This document shows positions 9,020 through 17,152 of a DNA stretch of 64,000 nt, piece after piece. Under the pieces are notes generated by a model, which was not told where the DNA came from, did no database searches, and was given only the letters and a program-made list of their open reading frames with translations. The DNA is from TMED26 sp002694075 (GTDB lineage Bacteria; Pseudomonadota; Alphaproteobacteria; Thalassobaculales; Thalassobaculaceae): the NCBI GenBank assembly GCA_036160575.1, contig JAYYDT010000028.1, positions 9,315-73,314 on the forward strand. The letters run 5' to 3'. Each line of letters opens with the position of its first letter. Positions within the stretch are counted from its first letter, which is position 1. A program made the translations under genes and the position numbers.

Positions 9020-9766
9020 ATGAGAGCGCGAGAAGGGAAGAAAACTTCCTCATTCGTCGAAACGGCGCGCACCATCGTCTGGGCGGTGGTGATCGCCGTC
9101 GCCATTCGTACCTTTGGTGTGGAGCCTTTTAACATTCCCTCGGGCTCGATGATTCCGACGCTTTTGGTCGGTGACTATTTATTCGTGTCGAAATGGTCCT
9201 ATGGCTATAGCCGCTATTCCCTGCCCTTTGGCTTGCCGTTAATCCCCAACCGGGTGATCGGCAGCATGCCCGCGCGCGGTGATGTCGCGGTGTTCAAAAA
9301 ACCGACCGACAACGAAACCGATTACATCAAACGGGTGATTGGCCTGCCGGGCGATAAAATCCAGGTCATCAAAGGCGTGCTGCATATCAACGGCACCGCC
9401 GTCAAGCGCAAGCGGGTCGCTAATTTCGCCTATGGTGACGGCATGGGGCGGGTTGTACCGGCACGCCAATACATGGAAATACTGCCCAATGGGCAGAGCC
9501 ATTTAATTCTCGAATTCGCCGATAACGCGCCGTTCGATAACACGCCGGTGTTCACGGTGCCGAAAAACCATTTCTTTATGATGGGCGATAACCGCGACAA
9601 TTCGATCGACAGCCGATCGCCGGAGGTCGGCTTCGTGCCGTTCCAAAACCTGGTCGGGCGGGCGGAATTCCTGTTTTTCTCGACCGATGGCAGCGCCGCC
9701 CTCTGGGAAGTATGGCGGTGGCCCATCGCCACCCGTTTCTCGCGGCTGTTCCAAGGCATCAACTAG
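9020..9766 (+). CDS. lepB: Signal peptidase I
   Basis: A 248-residue inner-membrane serine protease that removes signal peptides from exported proteins. One N-terminal transmembrane helix (about residues 17-34) anchors it. The catalytic Ser43 sits in NIPSGSM and the general base Lys104 in DYIKRVIGLPGDK; the box E motif MMGDNRDNSIDSR is intact. The length is normal for alphaproteobacteria. The ATG at 9020 follows a purine-rich stretch rather than a strong Shine-Dalgarno site. It is separated from rnc by 2 bases. Confidence 0.97.
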   Translation: MRAREGKKTSSFVETARTIVWAVVIAVAIRTFGVEPFNIPSGSMIPTLLVGDYLFVSKWSYGYSRYSLPFGLPLIPNRVIGSMPARGDVAVFKKPTDNETDYIKRVIGLPGDKIQVIKGVLHINGTAVKRKRVANFAYGDGMGRVVPARQYMEILPNGQSHLILEFADNAPFDNTPVFTVPKNHFFMMGDNRDNSIDSRSPEVGFVPFQNLVGRAEFLFFSTDGSAALWEVWRWPIATRFSRLFQGIN

Positions 9767-9768
9767 GT

Positions 9769-10467
9769 ATGACGGCGCGTCGCGACGTCCTCAGCACCCA
9801 TTTGGGGCATTCCTTTTCCGATCCAAGCCTGCTACGGCGGGCGCTCACCCACGCCAGCGCCGGTGACGCCGCCTCGAGTTATGAGCGTTTGGAATTCCTC
9901 GGCGACCGGGTTGTCGGACTGGTCTTGGCCGAAATCTTGTTAACCCGTTTCCCCGATGAGCCGGAAGGCGATATCTCACGCCGGCACGCCAAACTGGTCA
10001 GCCGGCAAGCTCTCGCCGACATCGCCGCGACCATCGACCTTGGCGATCACATGATCGTGGCCAGCGGTGACGCGCGGGCCGGCCTCCGCGGTAACACGGC
10101 GGTTCTCGCCGACACCATGGAAGCGGTGCTTGGCGCGCTCTATCTTGACGCCGGTTTGGCGGCCGCGGCGCGCTTTATCACCGCGGCCTGGGAGCCACTG
10201 ATCCAGGCCGACGTCGCGCCGCCGCGAGACGCCAAAACCAGCTTGCAAGAGTGGGTCCAAGCGCGCGCCAAAGCTTTGCCGCGCTATCACTTGGTCGACC
10301 GCGTGGGCAGCGATCACGAACCGCTCTTTCGGGTCGCCGTGCAGGTTCCGGGGGCCGATGAAATAATGGGCGAAGGGCGATCCAAACGAGCCGCCGAACA
10401 AGCGGCGGCGGGCAAAATGTTGGACCATCTGCGCACGCGGGCGCGGGGATGTGGTGAAAATGGATAA
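9769..10467 (+). CDS. rnc: Ribonuclease III
   Basis: A 232-residue double-strand-specific endoribonuclease that processes rRNA precursors and structured mRNAs. The signature ERLEFLGDR lies at residues 39-47. The second metal-site segment DTMEAVLGALYLD is present, and a C-terminal double-stranded-RNA-binding domain ends near the stop with an RAAEQAAAGKML helix. A longer reading frame exists upstream, but it lies inside lepB; the ATG at 9769, two bases after the lepB stop, matches the family N-terminus. The 3' end overlaps the start of era by 8 bases if era begins at 10460. Confidence 0.96.
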   Translation: MTARRDVLSTHLGHSFSDPSLLRRALTHASAGDAASSYERLEFLGDRVVGLVLAEILLTRFPDEPEGDISRRHAKLVSRQALADIAATIDLGDHMIVASGDARAGLRGNTAVLADTMEAVLGALYLDAGLAAAARFITAAWEPLIQADVAPPRDAKTSLQEWVQARAKALPRYHLVDRVGSDHEPLFRVAVQVPGADEIMGEGRSKRAAEQAAAGKMLDHLRTRARGCGENG

Positions 10468-11365
10468 TCCGACGACTCGTTGCGGCTTGGTCGCCCTTCT
10501 GGGCGCGCCGAACGCGGGCAAATCGACCCTGATGAACATGCTGGTCGGCGCCAAAGTGTCGATCGTCACACCCAAGGTGCAAACCACCCGCAGCCGTATT
10601 CGCGGTGTCGCGATCAGCGATCAAACCCAGGTGGTGTTCATCGACACACCGGGCATTTTCGCGCCGCGCCGGCGGCTTGACCGGGCAATGGTGGATGCCG
10701 CCTGGGGCGGCGCCAGCGACGCCGATGAGATCGTGTTTCTTTATGATGGCGGCCGCAAACATATCGACGATGACAGCGCCCGCATCATGGCCACTTTGAT
10801 GGCCCAGGAGCGCCCCGCGATTTTGGTGATAAATAAAATCGACACCATTAAGCGCGATACCCTGTTGCCGTTGGTGGCGCAATTAAACGAGGCGGCGCGC
10901 TTCTCCGAGAGCTTTATGATTTCCGCCGAAAATGGCGATGGATGCGCCGATTTGATGGCCTATTTGGCGGCGCGTATGCCGGGCGGCCCGTGGCTTTATC
11001 CGGAAGATGACCTGACCGATTTGCCGCTGCGTCTGCATGCCGCCGAGGTCACCCGCGAACAGGTCTATCTGCAATTACATGACGAATTGCCCTATGCCAT
11101 CGCCGTCGAGACCGAGGCATGGCAGGAGCGTGACGACGGCTCGGCGCGTATCGATCAGGTGGTCTATGTGCAGCGGGAAAGCCAACGCAAAATCGTTCTG
11201 GGCGCCGGCGGACGGCGGATCAAGAAAATCGGCGCGCGCGCCCGCGCCGATCTGGAAGCCACGCTGGAGCGGCGGATCCATCTCTTCCTTTTCGTTAAAG
11301 TGCGCGAGAATTGGATGGACGACCCGGAGCGCTACGCCCTTTGGGGGCTGGATCCCAACGCCTAG
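10460..11365 (+). CDS. era: GTPase Era
   Basis: Era is an essential GTPase that binds the 3' end of 16S rRNA during 30S subunit maturation. G1 (GAPNAGKS), G3 (DTPG) and G4 (NKID) motifs are intact. The C-terminal KH domain contains IVLGAGGRRIKKIG, followed by the conserved VREN and W segments. The ATG at 10460 gives 301 residues; GTG codons at 10451 and 10454 would add 2-3 residues. All three lie inside the end of rnc, so the genes are translationally coupled. recO, the usual downstream neighbour, is missing; a convergent asparaginase gene follows. Confidence 0.96.
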   Translation: MDNPTTRCGLVALLGAPNAGKSTLMNMLVGAKVSIVTPKVQTTRSRIRGVAISDQTQVVFIDTPGIFAPRRRLDRAMVDAAWGGASDADEIVFLYDGGRKHIDDDSARIMATLMAQERPAILVINKIDTIKRDTLLPLVAQLNEAARFSESFMISAENGDGCADLMAYLAARMPGGPWLYPEDDLTDLPLRLHAAEVTREQVYLQLHDELPYAIAVETEAWQERDDGSARIDQVVYVQRESQRKIVLGAGGRRIKKIGARARADLEATLERRIHLFLFVKVRENWMDDPERYALWGLDPNA

Positions 11366-11374
11366 CCTCCATGC

Positions 11375-12415
11375 CTAGTTGAGGTCGGCCCAGAGGGCGT
11401 CCATCTCGGCCCGTTCAATCCCGGCGGCGACCATCAGGCTCAACAGCAAACGCGCCTTCAACGGCGGCAAGCGGCCGGCATAGGCGAACCCGCGGCCAAC
11501 CAGATCAATCTCCGAGCCTGGGACACCATAGGTTTTCTGCAACAGATATCCGCTGCCCATGCGGCCGGCCATGACCACCGGCACGCGAGCCAAAAGATCG
11601 ACCAGCGGTGGCACCACCCGGGCCGGCACGTGGCCGCCGCCGAGGCCGCCCAACACCAGGCCGCGATAGCCGAACAGATCGTCGTCGGCGGCCATCGCCG
11701 ACAGCCAGCCGCCGGCCTCGCCCATGGCGATGGTGGCGAGCGCGACGGGTTTGGCGGCGAGCGCGGCGGGATCGACCCGCGCGAGGAAATCGAATCTTTG
11801 CACCGCCCGTTTCCAGGCCCGGTCGGGAAAACTGACCAGGCGGCAGCGGTCCTCGAGGAAGACCGCCACCGGGCCGGTTTCCGGCGCCGTAAACGCGTCA
11901 ATCCGGTGGCTGTTGGCCTTGGCCACATCGACCGCCGCCCAGGCCTGGTCGAGCATGGTCACCATCACGCCGAGGTCGCGGAACCGTTTGGCCACGCGGG
12001 GGTCCGAGGCGAGTCGCACGGCGTGGGCCAGATTGCCGGCGCCGTCCGGCGAAATGGCCAGCGGATGGCGCATGGCGCCCATCATCACCACTGGGATCGG
12101 CGGGTCGAGCAAGAGGTCCATCAGAAAGCTGGTTTCTTCCAAGCTATCGGTGCCTTGGGTGATGACCACGCCGTCGGCGGCGCCGCTGTCGGCCAGTTCC
12201 TGAACCCGGCGGGCGACGTCGAAAATGCCCTCGGGCGTCAAATCGGAACTGCCCACCGGGGGGCGCGATTCCGCCGTCAGGATCGCCAAGTCATCGATCC
12301 CCGGCGCCGCCGCGATCAGATCGTCGGCGTTCAAGCCAGGCACAACGCCGGATTTGCCTTGCACCATCGAGATGGTCCCACCCAACGAAAGGACAGTAAT
12401 TTTCGGTTTAGCCAT
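11375..12415 (-). CDS. L-asparaginase (type I-like)
   Basis: A 346-residue member of the asparaginase/glutaminase family, hydrolysing L-asparagine to aspartate and ammonia. The first catalytic threonine lies in LGGTIS (Thr14), and the second motif TQGTDSLEE carries Thr89-Asp90; the C-terminal half contains the GLGGGHVPA segment typical of the small domain. There is no signal peptide, so it is cytoplasmic and scavenging in role. It converges on era with a 9-base gap and is divergent from the CoA-transferase gene across a 150-bp gap. The family is clear; the preferred amide is inferred. Confidence 0.9.
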   Translation of the reverse strand: MAKPKITVLSLGGTISMVQGKSGVVPGLNADDLIAAAPGIDDLAILTAESRPPVGSSDLTPEGIFDVARRVQELADSGAADGVVITQGTDSLEETSFLMDLLLDPPIPVVMMGAMRHPLAISPDGAGNLAHAVRLASDPRVAKRFRDLGVMVTMLDQAWAAVDVAKANSHRIDAFTAPETGPVAVFLEDRCRLVSFPDRAWKRAVQRFDFLARVDPAALAAKPVALATIAMGEAGGWLSAMAADDDLFGYRGLVLGGLGGGHVPARVVPPLVDLLARVPVVMAGRMGSGYLLQKTYGVPGSEIDLVGRGFAYAGRLPPLKARLLLSLMVAAGIERAEMDALWADLN

Positions 12416-12565
12416 GGCGCCCTCCCGGCGATTGCGTGTCGAGGCACGACGATGGCCGAAAGCGCCGCCGTCGGCAAGCGCGGTGCGTGGCGGCCCGGTT
12501 GCCGGCCGACTTGACGCGGCCCGCCGAACATGTCCCGATAGGCGAAATTGGGGAGATACTGGGAT

Positions 12566-13804
12566 ATGTCGCGAGCATCGTTTGGCCCTCTGGCGGGGGT
12601 GAAAGTCATTGAGCTATGCCATGTCATGGCCGGGCCGACCTGCGGTTTGATGTTGGCCGATCTCGGCGCCGATGTGATCAAGGTGGAAAAGATCAACGGC
12701 GGCGACGACACTCGGCGCAATGTCCCGCCGGACATCAACGGCGAATCGGCGGCTTACATGATGATGAACCGCAATAAGCGGGGGATTGTCGTCGATCTTA
12801 AAACCGACGGCGGCCGCGAGGTTTTGATGAAGCTCTTGGCCGACGCCGATGTGGTCACCGAAAACTATCGCCCGGGCGTGATGGAGCGGTTGGGCCTTGG
12901 TTATGAGAATTTGAAGCAAATCAATCCCGGCCTGATTTACGCGGCGATTTCCGGCTTTGGCCGCAGCGGCCCTTATGGCGCGCGCGCCGGGTTCGATTTG
13001 GTCGCCCAGGGGATGAGCGGTTTGATGAGCGTCACCGGCGAACGCCCGGACGGCCCGCCGGTCAAGGTCGGCCCGCCGGTCTGCGACATTGTCGCCGGCA
13101 TCTTGTTGGCGCTGGGCGTGGTCTCGGCTTATACCCACCGCTTGAAAACCGGCGAGGGACAGATGGTCGACACCTCGCTGTTCGAAGCCGGCGTCACCCT
13201 GACCTACTGGCAGTCGGCGATTGCTTTCGCCACCGGTATCGCGCCGCGGGCGCTGGGCTCGGCCCATCCCTTGAACGCGCCGTATCAGGCGGTGCGTACC
13301 GCCGACGGTTATATCAATCTGGGTGCCGCCAACGCCCGTTCCTTCGCGCGCGCGATTGAGGCCATCGGCCGCCCCGATTTGGCCGACGACCCGCGTTTCG
13401 CCGATAACGCCGGACGCATGGCCAATACCGCCGCCTTGATCGCCGAGTTGGAAAGCGTCTTCACCACCCAACCGAGCGCCCATTGGCTTGAGCTATTCGA
13501 GCGCGAGGGCGTGCCGGCCGGCCCGATTCTCGACATTAACGAGATGCACGCCGACCCACAGGTCATCGCCCGCGACATGGTCCCTTGGCTGGACCATCCG
13601 GTGGCTGGCGCGATGCAAACCATCGGGCTGCCGATCAAACATTCCGCGACACCCGGTCAGGTGGCCAGCCCGGCGCCACTTTTCGGGCAACACACCGCCG
13701 AGGTTTTGGCCGAATACGGCTACAGCGCCGCGGAAATCGACGCCCTGGCGGCGGCCGGCGCGATCCATCTCGGCGCCACCCCAAGCATGGAGGCAGCGCA
13801 ATGA
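12566..13804 (+). CDS. CaiB/BaiF family CoA-transferase
   Basis: A 412-residue class III CoA-transferase, which moves CoA between carboxylic acids through an aspartyl-anhydride intermediate. The N-terminus LAGVKVIELCHVMAGP and the LGADVIKVE segment are family hallmarks, and the likely catalytic Asp is Asp174 in PPVCDIVAG. The ATG at 12566, with GGGGAGA just upstream, is preferred over a TTG at 12548. Its stop overlaps the next gene's start (ATGA at 13801), so it is coupled to the enoyl-CoA hydratase. Together they suggest activation and hydration of an unsaturated acid; the substrate cannot be told from sequence. Confidence 0.92.
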   Translation: MSRASFGPLAGVKVIELCHVMAGPTCGLMLADLGADVIKVEKINGGDDTRRNVPPDINGESAAYMMMNRNKRGIVVDLKTDGGREVLMKLLADADVVTENYRPGVMERLGLGYENLKQINPGLIYAAISGFGRSGPYGARAGFDLVAQGMSGLMSVTGERPDGPPVKVGPPVCDIVAGILLALGVVSAYTHRLKTGEGQMVDTSLFEAGVTLTYWQSAIAFATGIAPRALGSAHPLNAPYQAVRTADGYINLGAANARSFARAIEAIGRPDLADDPRFADNAGRMANTAALIAELESVFTTQPSAHWLELFEREGVPAGPILDINEMHADPQVIARDMVPWLDHPVAGAMQTIGLPIKHSATPGQVASPAPLFGQHTAEVLAEYGYSAAEIDALAAAGAIHLGATPSMEAAQ

Positions 13805-14577
13805 GCGCGATTGAAATTATCCGCGAGGGCGCGGTCGCGACGGTATTATTGAATGCGCCGGAGCGGATGAACGCCATGAACCTGGAGATGTTCGAGGGCA
13901 TCGGTCGGGCGATGGCGGAATTGGACGCCGACCATGACCTGCGCTGCGTGATGTTTCGCGGGGCCGGCGGCAAGGCTTTCGCGGCTGGCGCCGATATTTC
14001 GGAATTCGCCGCCAAGCGCAGCACCCGTGACCAGGCGGTTGCCTATGCGGCGGTCTCGAACCCGGCGCTGGAGGCGGTGCAGGGCTGCCGCCATCCGACG
14101 GTGGCGGTGATCGAGGGCGCTTGTGTCGGCGGTGGTCTTGGTCTGGCGGCGATGTGCGATCTGCGCCTGTGCAACCAATCGGCCCGTTTCGGGGTGCCGA
14201 TCAAACGCCTCGGCCTGGTTGAGTCGCCCGAGGAACTGCGCCCGCTGGTGGCCAAGTTCGGGGTGAACGTGCTGATGGAGATTTTGCTGCTAGGCGATTT
14301 GATGGATGCCGAGGCGGCCTTGCGCACCGGTTTGGTCAACAAAGTGGTGGCCGATGACGCGCTGGATGACGAAGCGGCCAAATGGGCGCGCAAAATCGCC
14401 GAGGGCGCGCCGCTGACGGCGCGCTGGCATAAAAAGTTTCTCTATCGACTACTGGACCCGCGGCCGCTCAGTGCCGAGGAGATGGCGGAAGGCTACGATT
14501 GCTTTGACACCGCCGACTTTCAGACCGGCTTCCGCGCGTTCCTGGACAAAACCAAGCCGGTCTTCGAAGGTCGCTGA
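13801..14577 (+). CDS. Enoyl-CoA hydratase/isomerase family protein
   Basis: A 258-residue crotonase-superfamily protein, which hydrates or isomerises enoyl-CoA thioesters. The two oxyanion-hole segments are visible: AFAAGADISEFA and ACVGGGLGLAAMCDLR. Only part of the canonical glutamate pair is evident (the SPEEL segment), so the exact reaction is open. The start overlaps the CoA-transferase stop as ATGA. The upstream in-frame extension lies within the transferase gene and is not used. The two genes form a small acyl-CoA operon. Confidence 0.92.
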   Translation: MSAIEIIREGAVATVLLNAPERMNAMNLEMFEGIGRAMAELDADHDLRCVMFRGAGGKAFAAGADISEFAAKRSTRDQAVAYAAVSNPALEAVQGCRHPTVAVIEGACVGGGLGLAAMCDLRLCNQSARFGVPIKRLGLVESPEELRPLVAKFGVNVLMEILLLGDLMDAEAALRTGLVNKVVADDALDDEAAKWARKIAEGAPLTARWHKKFLYRLLDPRPLSAEEMAEGYDCFDTADFQTGFRAFLDKTKPVFEGR

Positions 14578-14589
14578 GGGGCGCTGGCC

Positions 14590-14787
14590 TTAGTGGGTTT
14601 TTTGCGGCACCCAGAGTTCTTGTTCGACTTTTAGCTTGACCGCCTTCGGCGCCTGGGTCCAGCCGATCAATTCATAAATGCCGGCGACCGTCTCGCCGGT
14701 AGCGGTTTCGAATTCGACATGCACGATTTCGCCGCCGTCTTCGATCCCGAGAACTTTCGCTCCCGCTTGTTCGCTGTCCCGCGCCAT
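14590..14787 (-). CDS. Small conserved-looking cytoplasmic protein, 65 residues
   Basis: I do not recognise this family. The 65-residue product is acidic at the start and alternates beta-strand-like segments (EIVHVEFETATGETVAG, ending with AVKLKVEQELWVPQ), without a signal peptide or membrane helix. It is supported as a real gene by a strong Shine-Dalgarno sequence (GGAGG about 9 bases before the ATG at 14785-14787) and a compact position between two well-defined genes. It converges on the enoyl-CoA hydratase and is divergent from the photolyase-related gene. Confidence 0.65.
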   Translation of the reverse strand: MARDSEQAGAKVLGIEDGGEIVHVEFETATGETVAGIYELIGWTQAPKAVKLKVEQELWVPQKTH

Positions 14788-14917
14788 ACGCCCCGCCCTC
14801 CATCAATGCTGACACCCGACATGGCGCGGTTGGCGACCGGGTCAAGCGGCATGGCCCTTCCCGGGTCCATGCGGCGCGCTATATCCCGCCCCAGACAGTC
14901 ATGTGGAGCGGCATCGA

Positions 14918-16483
14918 ATGGCGGAAGCGGTACGGCGGGGCAAACCCGCCAGCGAGGCGAGCGGGCGCTTGATCCTGGTATTGGGCGATCAATTGACGTC
15001 GACCCTCAGCGCCCTGGCGGCGAGTGATCCGGCGCGTGACCGGGTGCTGATGGTCGAAGCGTATCAGGAAGGCACTTATGTGCCGCATCACCGCAAGAAA
15101 ATCGCCTTTATCCTTTCGGCGATGCGGCATTTTCGCGATGCTTTGACCGCGGCCGGCTGGTCGGTCGACTACATCACCCTCGATGATCCGGACAACACCG
15201 GCACGCTGGTCGGCGAGGTTCAGCGGGCGCGCCTGCGCCATGGCGTGGCCGACGTCGTCGCCACCGAGCCTGGCGAATGGCGCCTGAAAACCCAGCTCGA
15301 AGCGGCGCAGGTTCGACTTTTGGAAGATGATCGTTTTCTCTGCGACCACGCCGGTTTCGACGCCTGGGCGGCGGGGCGGAAGCAGTTGCGCATGGAGTAT
15401 TTCTACCGCGACATGCGGCGCGACACCGGGCTGTTGATGGAGGATGGCGCGCCGACCGGCGGCAAGTGGAATTTCGACCATGACAACCGCAAGCCCCCGC
15501 GCGGCGGGCTCGACGTGCCCGCGCCGGCGTCCTTTCCGCCGGACGCCATCACGGCCGAGGTGCTGGATCTGGTCGACCGCTACTTTCCGGAAAACTTCGG
15601 CGATTTGAGGCCTTTTTGGTACGCCGTGACGGCCGCTGACGCCGAACGCGCGGTCGATCATTTCATCACCGCCGGTCTGCCCAGTTATGGCGATTATCAA
15701 GACGCCATGCTGACCGACACGCCGTTCATGTTCCACGCCGTCATCGCCCTTTATCTCAACGCCGGCTTGTTGGACCCGCTGGCGGTTTGCCGGCGGGTCG
15801 AAGCGGCCTACCGGCGCGGCGCCGTGGCGATCAACGCCGCCGAGGGCTTTATTCGCCAGGTGATCGGCTGGCGCGAATATGTGCGCGGGATTTACTGGCG
15901 CTTTATGCCCGACTACCTGACCCGCAACGCCTTAAACCATGACCGCCCGTTGCCGGCCTTCTATTGGACTGGCGACACCGACATGGCCTGTCTCGCCGAT
16001 TGCATCGGCCAGACCAAACGCGAAGCCTACGCCCACCATATCCAGCGTCTGATGGTGACCGGTAATTTCGCCATGCTGGCCGGGGTCGAACCGCATCAGG
16101 TTCACGAATGGTATCTGGCGGTGTACGCCGACGCTTATGAGTGGGTCGAGGCGCCCAACACCCTGGGCATGAGTCAATTCGCCGACGGCGGCGTGTTGGC
16201 GTCCAAGCCCTATGCCGCCAGCGGCAATTACATCAACAAGATGTCCAATTATTGCCGGGGCTGCCGCTATGACGTGAAACAGCGTGTCGGCCCCGACGCC
16301 TGTCCGTTCAACTTTCTCTACTGGGCTTTTCTCGACCGTCACCGCGACCGTTTCGCCGGCAACCCCAGGATGGCCCAGATCTACCGCGTGTGGGATAAAT
16401 TCGCCGACGACCACCAGGCGACCATTCGCCGCCAGGCGACCCACTTCCTGGATGGGCTGGCCTTGCCGGCGGCGGCCGAATAG
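14918..16483 (+). CDS. Cryptochrome/photolyase-related protein, iron-sulfur (6-4 photolyase) class
   Basis: A 521-residue member of the bacterial FeS-BCP/(6-4) photolyase group (COG3046). The N-terminus LILVLGDQLT and the following HHRKKIAF and GDYQDAML segments are diagnostic. Near the C-terminus, YCRGCRYD and GPDACPFN supply cysteines of the expected 4Fe-4S cluster. These enzymes bind FAD and a lumazine-type chromophore and repair (6-4) photoproducts or act as light sensors. ATG 14918, with GGAG at 14905, is preferred over GTG 14903. It faces a second, different photolyase operon (16498-18687). Confidence 0.9.
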   Translation: MAEAVRRGKPASEASGRLILVLGDQLTSTLSALAASDPARDRVLMVEAYQEGTYVPHHRKKIAFILSAMRHFRDALTAAGWSVDYITLDDPDNTGTLVGEVQRARLRHGVADVVATEPGEWRLKTQLEAAQVRLLEDDRFLCDHAGFDAWAAGRKQLRMEYFYRDMRRDTGLLMEDGAPTGGKWNFDHDNRKPPRGGLDVPAPASFPPDAITAEVLDLVDRYFPENFGDLRPFWYAVTAADAERAVDHFITAGLPSYGDYQDAMLTDTPFMFHAVIALYLNAGLLDPLAVCRRVEAAYRRGAVAINAAEGFIRQVIGWREYVRGIYWRFMPDYLTRNALNHDRPLPAFYWTGDTDMACLADCIGQTKREAYAHHIQRLMVTGNFAMLAGVEPHQVHEWYLAVYADAYEWVEAPNTLGMSQFADGGVLASKPYAASGNYINKMSNYCRGCRYDVKQRVGPDACPFNFLYWAFLDRHRDRFAGNPRMAQIYRVWDKFADDHQATIRRQATHFLDGLALPAAAE

Positions 16484-16497
16484 GCCCGGCGGTCAGA

Positions 16498-16998
16498 TCA
16501 CCAGAACCGTGTGCCGGGCGCGCCTTTGAACGGGCCGACCACCCGCGAGGTGATCCAACCGCCGTAAAAATCGCCTTCTTGGGCGGCGACCTGCTCGTCA
16601 CCGACCCAGCAGGCGTCGACCTTTGAGGCATAGAAAGCGACATAATCGGCGAGCTTCGCGAATTGCGCGGTGGGCGTGCGATAGCTCCAGCCGGCGCGCT
16701 CGGCGACACGGTCCCCGACGCGGATCGACCAGTAGGTTGCGGCGCCTTTGAATTCGCAAAAACTGGCGCCCGGGGCGGCGACCAACAGGCTTTGGTCAAT
16801 ATCCGTCGGCGGCAGGTAATAAACCGGTGGATGTGAGGTTTCGAGGACCCGCCAGCCGTGCCGCGTCTCGGCGATGGTGCGGTCGGCGAACATCACCTTC
16901 AACAGCGCGTCGCAGGGCTCCAGGCGCGGTGGCCGGGGATAATCCCAAACCGATTCTTGGCCGGGGGCGGGGTCAATGGCTTGGGGGTGGCGTTTCAT
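16498..16998 (-). CDS. DUF427 domain-containing protein
   Basis: A 166-residue protein of the DUF427 family, small beta-barrel proteins of unknown biochemical role. Characteristic pieces are the ADRTIAETRHGWRVLETSHPP strand pair (here around residues 38-58), the YYLPPTDID segment, and CEFKGAATYWS, followed by a DYVAFYASKVD stretch. AAGGAG lies immediately before the ATG, inside the preceding DUF2256 gene, which it overlaps by 26 bases. The close packing with DUF2256 and a photolyase gene suggests a light- or repair-related function, but this is context only. Confidence 0.9.
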   Translation of the reverse strand: MKRHPQAIDPAPGQESVWDYPRPPRLEPCDALLKVMFADRTIAETRHGWRVLETSHPPVYYLPPTDIDQSLLVAAPGASFCEFKGAATYWSIRVGDRVAERAGWSYRTPTAQFAKLADYVAFYASKVDACWVGDEQVAAQEGDFYGGWITSRVVGPFKGAPGTRFW

Positions 16999-17152
16999 GG
17001 GAAGTCTCCTTCGGGCGGTCGCCGCGGCAGCGTTTGGAGCAATATTTCACCTCGTCCCAACAGGCCGCCCATTTTTTCCGCCAGGCGAAAGGTCGGCCAC
17101 AGGTCAGGCAAGGTTTTGTCGGCAGATCGCCTTTTTTGCGGTGACCGGCCAT
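16973..17152 (-). CDS. DUF2256 domain-containing small zinc-ribbon-like protein
   Basis: A 59-residue protein too short for routine gene calling. Its core LPTKPCLTCGRPFAWRKKW, followed by WDEVKYCSKRCR, matches the DUF2256 pattern very closely. The two cysteine pairs (CLTC and CSKRC) probably bind one zinc. Its ATG (17150-17152) shares its A with the stop of the photolyase gene, and its 3' end overlaps the DUF427 start by 26 bases, so all three are translationally coupled. DUF2256 genes are often found beside photolyase/cryptochrome genes. The biochemical function is unknown. Confidence 0.88.
   Translation of the reverse strand: MAGHRKKGDLPTKPCLTCGRPFAWRKKWAACWDEVKYCSKRCRGDRPKETSHETPPPSH

Noticed and set aside
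12511..12542. TTGACG near 12511 as promoter for the CoA-transferase gene
   Set aside because: No acceptable -10 lies 16-18 bases downstream; the nearest GATAGG is 20 bases away.
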